9,787 nt of DNA, from positions 1-9,787 of the forward strand of contig WFWF01000009.1 in assembly GCA_015491275.1 (NCBI GenBank). Direction: 5' to 3'. Position numbers and translations under genes: made by a program. This document shows, piece by piece, positions 5,527 through 9,787 of the stretch. The DNA comes from Aquificales bacterium. GTDB taxonomy: Bacteria > Aquificota > Aquificia > Aquificales > Aquificaceae. Numbering within the stretch: position 1 is the stretch's first letter; each line of letters opens with the position of its first letter. Under the pieces are notes generated by a model. That model was given only the letters and a program-made list of their open reading frames with translations, did not search any database and had not been told where the DNA came from.

Positions 5527-7830
5527 ACGGATTTTCACTCCATATTTCTCCTCAAGCTTACTTATCAGCTCACCAACAATTTCATTAACCTCTTCATTGC
5601 TGAGGCTCTTTTCATAACTCCTCATATAAAGCCTCACACCAACACTTTTCTTGCCTTCCCCTAAGCTATCACTCCTGTAAACATCAAACACCTTCACCTC
5701 TTCAACCATTTTACCCAAAAGGGATTTTATATCTCTTAATAATTTATATACCGAAACATTTTTGTCCATCAAAAGGGCTAAGTCCCTGATAACCGGGGGA
5801 TACTTAGACAACGGTTCGTATCTTTTAGTACATTTTCCGGATCCTATTCTATCAAGATTTATCTCAAGATAATAAGAAAACCCGTCAAAATCGTACTTTT
5901 CGGTTATTTCGGAATGCAGTTTCCCCGCCACACCGACCTTTTCATTTCCCGCATATATGTATCCCCCCATATCCTCTAAAAAAATGGGTATATCCCCGAA
6001 TTCAACAATCATAGGAACACCAAGAACCTTAGATATACCCACTATTATGGAAGAAATGTCCCTAAATGTCCATCTCTCCTCAGGATATATCCTTTTGTAC
6101 CCCTTTAATAGCACCCCCACATGAAGCTCCTCCTTATCGGAAAGAACCCGCGACATTTCAAATATTCCTACATCCCTGTTATAGTTGCTTACATTGTAAG
6201 AAGCTGTCCTTAAAAGGGATTTAAGCAGTGACCTCCTCAATCTTTTTTCCGTTATATTCATAGGATTAAGCACCTCAACAGGCGTGCCTTCTATATTAAA
6301 AGGATCAAGATCTTCCTCATCCTCAAAGGGAAGATTTATAACCTCGGTTAGTCCGTTTGAGATGAGAAAGTTCCTTATCTCGGCTACATAATTCCTCTTC
6401 CTTTCTGCGTATGAAGGTATATATAAAGGTTCGGATCCGTACTCCTCGTATCCTTTACCCCTCATTATCTCCTCAATAATATCCACATCCCTTTTTATAT
6501 CAAAACTGCGATAAGAAGGTACAGCCACTTTTATACCTTTCCGCAATCTTTCGGGTTCAAAACCCAGTTTCTTCAAGAACAAAACATCCCTATCATCAAT
6601 TTCCTTGCCCGTATATTTCCTGTACGTTTCTTCCGACAAATGTATTAAGAGGGGCTTATACGGTTTTTTATAAACATCCTTAACCGCTACAACCTTCCCT
6701 CCCGCAAACTTAACCATCATCTCTACGGCAAGATCCTGGGCATTCCTAAGGTGTTCTATATCCACATTCCTTTCAAATCTGTATGAACTGTCAGTCGTTA
6801 TACCAAGCCTTTTTGAAGATAGCCTCACGCGGGAAGGGTTAAAGTATGCAGCTTCAAGAAGTATATTTTTCGTCTTTTCATCAACACCAGTTTCTTTGCC
6901 TCCCACCACGCCCGCTACAGCAACGGGCTTCTTTTCATCCGCAATTACGAGGATACCTTCATCAAGCCTTTTCTCCTCCCCATCAAGGGTTACAATACTC
7001 TCACCCTTCCTTGAAGATCTTACTACTATACCGCCCTCAAGCTTTTCCAGATCAAAAGCATGAAGTGGCTGTCCTTCCTGAAGCATTATGTAATTGGTAA
7101 TATCAACTATGTTGTTGATAATTTTTATTCCTGAAAGAAAAAGCCTTTTCCTTATTAAAAGGGGAGAAGTAGCCACACTGACATCTTTAATGATGACTCC
7201 CCTGTACCTGTAACAGTCATCATCTTCTATATCTATACTTATATCACCCGTGCCCTGGTAAGAAGGATAGGAAGGTGAAATCATCTCCTTATTAAAAAGG
7301 GCTGAGATCTCCCTTGCCACACCCCTTACACTCAAAAGGTCTCCCCTGTTGGGAAGTATATCCAACTCAATTACATACTCTCCTTCACCGAGTGAGGAAA
7401 GCACATCAGTTCCCGGCTTTTCATTTCCGTCACCGAGTACGGGTTCATTTTTAAAAGAATCTATCCCAAGATCACCGTAGGTTACGAGTAACCCTTCAGA
7501 AAGGACATCCCCGAATTTTTTTGCTCTTATCCTGTTTCCGTTTACAACCGCCCCTTCAGGAGCAACCGCAACAATCACATTCTCCGAAGGATCCTCCCAT
7601 GCGGAGACAACTTTAAGTTTTCTATCACCTGTGTTTATAAGAAGCACACTGAGATCTTCACCCAAGGGTTCAACGGTCTCAACTACACCCCATATAATAC
7701 CCTCTGAATTAAAGGAAAATTTTTCACATATAGCCTCCACCGAATGCATTGAAAGTTTATGGGAAACCTCTTCCGGATCAAGGGAATCTATATCAACAAA
7801 CTCTTTAAGCCATGAAAAGGGAAACTTCAT
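5524..7830 (-). CDS. pheT: Phenylalanyl-tRNA synthetase beta subunit
   Basis: This is the larger subunit of the alpha2-beta2 enzyme that charges tRNA-Phe; beta carries tRNA-binding and editing domains. The 768 residues are normal for the family. The N-terminus MKFPFSWLKEFVDID is the standard start. The EMAP-like tRNA-binding OB fold covers about 40-150. The B3/B4 editing region includes NRGDLLSVRGVAREISAL, NNIVDITNYIMLQEGQPL and VAVAGVVGGKETGVDE, followed by GITTDSSYRFERNVD. The B5 domain has VDIIEEIMRGKGYEEYG, and the synthetase-like core has NPMNITEKRLRRSLL. The C-terminal anticodon-binding FDX-ACB domain begins near YPPVIRDLALLMD. pheS is not adjacent. The ATG is 21 nt after the flhB stop; this gap has no Shine-Dalgarno sequence but a perfect TATAAT. 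The stop codon (5526-5524) coincides with the base of the 6S RNA. Confidence 0.98.
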   Translation of the reverse strand: MKFPFSWLKEFVDIDSLDPEEVSHKLSMHSVEAICEKFSFNSEGIIWGVVETVEPLGEDLSVLLINTGDRKLKVVSAWEDPSENVIVAVAPEGAVVNGNRIRAKKFGDVLSEGLLVTYGDLGIDSFKNEPVLGDGNEKPGTDVLSSLGEGEYVIELDILPNRGDLLSVRGVAREISALFNKEMISPSYPSYQGTGDISIDIEDDDCYRYRGVIIKDVSVATSPLLIRKRLFLSGIKIINNIVDITNYIMLQEGQPLHAFDLEKLEGGIVVRSSRKGESIVTLDGEEKRLDEGILVIADEKKPVAVAGVVGGKETGVDEKTKNILLEAAYFNPSRVRLSSKRLGITTDSSYRFERNVDIEHLRNAQDLAVEMMVKFAGGKVVAVKDVYKKPYKPLLIHLSEETYRKYTGKEIDDRDVLFLKKLGFEPERLRKGIKVAVPSYRSFDIKRDVDIIEEIMRGKGYEEYGSEPLYIPSYAERKRNYVAEIRNFLISNGLTEVINLPFEDEEDLDPFNIEGTPVEVLNPMNITEKRLRRSLLKSLLRTASYNVSNYNRDVGIFEMSRVLSDKEELHVGVLLKGYKRIYPEERWTFRDISSIIVGISKVLGVPMIVEFGDIPIFLEDMGGYIYAGNEKVGVAGKLHSEITEKYDFDGFSYYLEINLDRIGSGKCTKRYEPLSKYPPVIRDLALLMDKNVSVYKLLRDIKSLLGKMVEEVKVFDVYRSDSLGEGKKSVGVRLYMRSYEKSLSNEEVNEIVGELISKLEEKYGVKIR

Positions 7831-7837
7831 CTAATCT

Positions 7838-7843
7838 ATTATA
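7838..7843 (-). promoter_or_regulatory. TATAAT -10 candidate for pheT (possible leaderless start)
   Basis: A perfect minus-strand TATAAT ends 7 nt before the pheT ATG, which would put transcription start at, or 1 nt before, the A of the ATG. No convincing -35 was found at 16-18 nt upstream (AAGGTC at 17 nt). The 21-nt gap contains no GGAG-type ribosome binding site. Confidence 0.4.
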
Positions 7844-7851
7844 CCGACTGA

Positions 7852-8910
7852 TCAAGCATAGACCTTCTTTTTCTTCTTGAACATCACAAAGGCTATGATC
7901 TCCGCAACAGCCCTGTAGAAAGAAGGGGGAATCTCCTGACCCACATCAACGAGGGGATACAATGCCCTTGCAACCTCCTCCCTTCTTATAACGGGTACAT
8001 TGTATTTCTCCGCAATCTCCACAATCTTTTCCGCTATCGCCCCTTTTCCCTTTGCAACAACAACCGGCGCCTTGTCGGTTTCCGCATTGTATCTGAGAGC
8101 TATGGCTATATGGGTGGGGTTGGTTATAACTACACTCGCCTTCGGTACTTCAGCCATCATCCTACCGCGGGCAAGCTCCCTCATCTTAGCCCTGAGCTTT
8201 CCTTTTACTTCAGGATTACCCTCAAACTGTTTATACTCTTCCTTTACTTCCTCCCTTGACATCCTTATCCTTCTTTCATAATCCCATCTTTTATAAGCCA
8301 AATCAAGAAGAGCCACACCGAAGGCAAATATGCCGAGTGTCAATACAACCGTAAATATGAGTTTAAGCATGGAGATTACGGATTCATTTAGGGGAAAAGC
8401 GGGTAATCCTACTATATGTTCAATACTGCCGTGAACTATAAAATAGGCAACTCCTATAAGGATTGAAACTTTCAATAAATTCTTGAACAGCTCAAACAGG
8501 GTTGTTAAAGAGAACATACGCTTCAAACCTTCAAAGGGATTTATTCTTTCCCATTTAAATCCGAGGGGCTTAAGGGTAAATATGAATCCGAATTGTGCAA
8601 CAAAGGATGCTATAACTACCAAGATGACAACTATGAACAAGGGGGCAAGGGTTTTTGACAGGGTAAGGGAAATATCCCTTAAAAGGTAATCTATGGTTGC
8701 GAAAGCATTATCGTAGTTAATACTTGAAAGTGTTTTTAAAAAGCCGGCGGTTATCTTGAATAAAGCATATCCGGTAAAGAATAAAACTATTGTAGAAGCA
8801 AGTACGGTAAGTGATGTAGCAACATCTATGCTTTTTGCTACATTTCCCTCACTTCTGAGCTTTCTCCTGCGATAAGGAGTAGCCTTTTCCGTTTTGTTCT
8901 CCTGCGCCAC
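7852..8910 (-). CDS. flhB: Flagellar type III export switch protein FlhB
   Basis: This is an inner-membrane component of the flagellar export gate that switches substrate specificity from rod/hook to filament. The 352 residues are normal. A polar N-terminus with EKATPYRRRKLRSEGNVAKS (8-27) precedes four hydrophobic segments (about 31-52, 88-112, 142-160, 180-204). GFKWERINPFEGLKRMF (117-133) is the conserved loop. The cytoplasmic domain contains the autocleavage motif NPTH (264-267), with cleavage expected between Asn and Pro, then IALRYN, APVVVAKGKG and IPPSFYRAVAEIIAFV. The start is GTG at 8910, with AAGGGG (8922-8917) 6 nt upstream, formed by the last codons of fliR, so the two are probably translationally coupled (3-nt gap). 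The C-terminal KKKKK tail is common in FlhB. Confidence 0.98.
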   Translation of the reverse strand: MAQENKTEKATPYRRRKLRSEGNVAKSIDVATSLTVLASTIVLFFTGYALFKITAGFLKTLSSINYDNAFATIDYLLRDISLTLSKTLAPLFIVVILVVIASFVAQFGFIFTLKPLGFKWERINPFEGLKRMFSLTTLFELFKNLLKVSILIGVAYFIVHGSIEHIVGLPAFPLNESVISMLKLIFTVVLTLGIFAFGVALLDLAYKRWDYERRIRMSREEVKEEYKQFEGNPEVKGKLRAKMRELARGRMMAEVPKASVVITNPTHIAIALRYNAETDKAPVVVAKGKGAIAEKIVEIAEKYNVPVIRREEVARALYPLVDVGQEIPPSFYRAVAEIIAFVMFKKKKKVYA

Positions 8911-8913
8911 CTT

Positions 8914-9675
8914 TTACCCCTTAAGGAAACTTATAACATCAAATATATACTCCCTCATGTGATTTGCCACCACAAGGCCTAATATGGGCAGGGAAAGTAT
9001 AAATACAAAGAAACCAACCATAAGCTGGACGGGTAAGCCCACCATAAAAACATTTATCTGCGGTATAAACCTATTAACAACCGCAAGAATAACATTGGTG
9101 AGCAAGGAAGCTATGAGTACGGGAAGTGAAAGTTTTACACCGAGGGAGAAGCTGGTATAAAAGAGATTCAAAAACACATCTGGGTTTACGGAAAATATGT
9201 TAAACCCTCCAGGCGGTAAGGTTTTAAAACTGTCCATAAATCCAACAAGAAGTATCTCAGCACCCCCCAAAGAAAGAAATATGGCGGTTCCCATCATAAG
9301 GGAGAATCCAGCCATAACCGTTGTCTGAGGTTGTTGGGGTAAAAACATCATTAAAAATCCGAGACCCATACTTGTTGCAATTATCTCACCCGCTATATAT
9401 ATGGCATCAAATATGAATCTCAAAATAAGACCGGTTACAAAGCCGAGGGACATCTCGCTGATTGCATAAGCCAAAAACTGATAAAGGGAAGAATAATGGA
9501 CAGTTTTAATATCCCCGAGTATAAAAACGGAAAAAGAAAGAGCCATGGTAAGGAATAGCTTTACATTAATAGGTATGAACTCCCTGCCGAATATGGGAAC
9601 CATAAGAAGAAAAGAAAACATCCTTAAATAAACGAGGAGCAATGTTAAAAGTGCATCTATATCAAGAACGGGCAT
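8914..9675 (-). CDS. fliR: Flagellar biosynthetic protein FliR
   Basis: FliR is a membrane protein of the FliPQR export channel in the flagellar basal body. The 253 residues fit the family. It is hydrophobic throughout, with about six helical segments (near 9-28, 36-54, 68-90, 120-146, 175-203, 212-238). Family motifs are LRMFSFLLMVPIFG (17-30), the DAIYIAGEIIATSMGLGF stretch (90-107) and NRFIPQINVFMVGLPVQ (201-217). The ATG lies 1 nt past the fliQ stop, with only a weak Shine-Dalgarno sequence (TTAAG), so reinitiation after fliQ is likely. The order fliQ-fliR-flhB is the classical flagellar export arrangement. Confidence 0.97.
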   Translation of the reverse strand: MPVLDIDALLTLLLVYLRMFSFLLMVPIFGREFIPINVKLFLTMALSFSVFILGDIKTVHYSSLYQFLAYAISEMSLGFVTGLILRFIFDAIYIAGEIIATSMGLGFLMMFLPQQPQTTVMAGFSLMMGTAIFLSLGGAEILLVGFMDSFKTLPPGGFNIFSVNPDVFLNLFYTSFSLGVKLSLPVLIASLLTNVILAVVNRFIPQINVFMVGLPVQLMVGFFVFILSLPILGLVVANHMREYIFDVISFLKG

Positions 9676-9676
9676 A

Positions 9677-9787
9677 TCACTTAAGGTATGCGGGTATGTT
9701 TATAATCAGCTCCTTCGTATAATCAACCATTTTTGAAAGCATCCATCCTCCCAACAGGAAAACGGTAACATAGGCGGCAATGATTTT
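9677..9787 (-). CDS. fliQ: FliQ, C-terminal 36 residues (gene cut by window edge)
   Basis: The minus-strand frame from the edge to the TGA at 9679-9677 reads KIIAAYVTVFLLGGWMLSKM, then VDYTKELIINIPAYLK. The KI.A......G.WM pattern followed by a DYT.EL...IP tail matches the end of FliQ, an 80-90-aa membrane protein with two helices in the FliPQR channel. The start is outside the window. It is directly followed by fliR with a 1-nt gap, which supports the identity. Confidence 0.88.
   Translation of the reverse strand, partial: KIIAAYVTVFLLGGWMLSKMVDYTKELIINIPAYLK

Noticed and set aside
6846..7100. 84-aa plus-strand open frame inside pheT
   Set aside because: Antisense to a strongly conserved part of pheT; Gln/His/Pro/Leu-rich with no family resemblance.
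7831..7851. T-box or other riboswitch upstream of pheT
   Set aside because: The gap is only 21 nt, too short for any such leader.

Overview
The window looks like a chromosomal segment of a thermophilic Aquificota bacterium, probably an Aquificaceae relative of Hydrogenobacter, Thermocrinis or Aquifex. The reasons are protein composition rich in Lys, Glu and Ile, heavy use of AGG/AGA/ATA codons, moderate GC, a short DnaA of 409 residues, and dispersed single genes such as pheT without pheS. The assignment is by eye and is inference.

Layout: almost everything is on the minus strand, so transcription runs from the right edge to the left. From 9787 down to 7852 there is a flagellar type III export block: the 3' end of fliQ, then fliR, then flhB, joined by gaps of 1 and 3 nt. 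Next is pheT (7830-5524), which lacks a Shine-Dalgarno sequence and has a perfect TATAAT just upstream. At the pheT stop codon begins a structured RNA that I identify as 6S RNA (about 5526-5358). It is followed by the 5-formyltetrahydrofolate cyclo-ligase gene (5319-4768), the same ssrS-ygfA pairing known from E. coli. Then come rny (RNase Y, 4762-3197), a tRNA-Leu(CAG) in a very tight slot (3180-3097), ymdB (3081-2284), a 140-nt gap with three dyads, and dnaA (2143-914).

The left end differs. Positions 511-913 hold no intact gene but carry the decayed 3' end of an IS200/IS605-type tnpB, with its right-end hairpins and a putative omega-RNA-like tail, ending about 20 nt past the dnaA stop. Converging on it from the left is the AT-rich 3' part of an unrecognised plus-strand gene (1-510), possibly nuclease-like. 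This end looks like an accessory or recently rearranged boundary.

Functionally, the core joins RNA turnover (RNase Y, YmdB), global transcription control (6S RNA), one-carbon metabolism, translation (PheRS beta, tRNA-Leu), replication initiation (DnaA) and flagellar export. I see no clearly new multi-gene system. The most interesting points are RNA architecture: 6S RNA abutting pheT, a tRNA embedded between rny and ymdB, a hairpin covering the ribosome binding site of the cyclo-ligase gene, a possibly leaderless pheT, and the TnpB relic beside dnaA.
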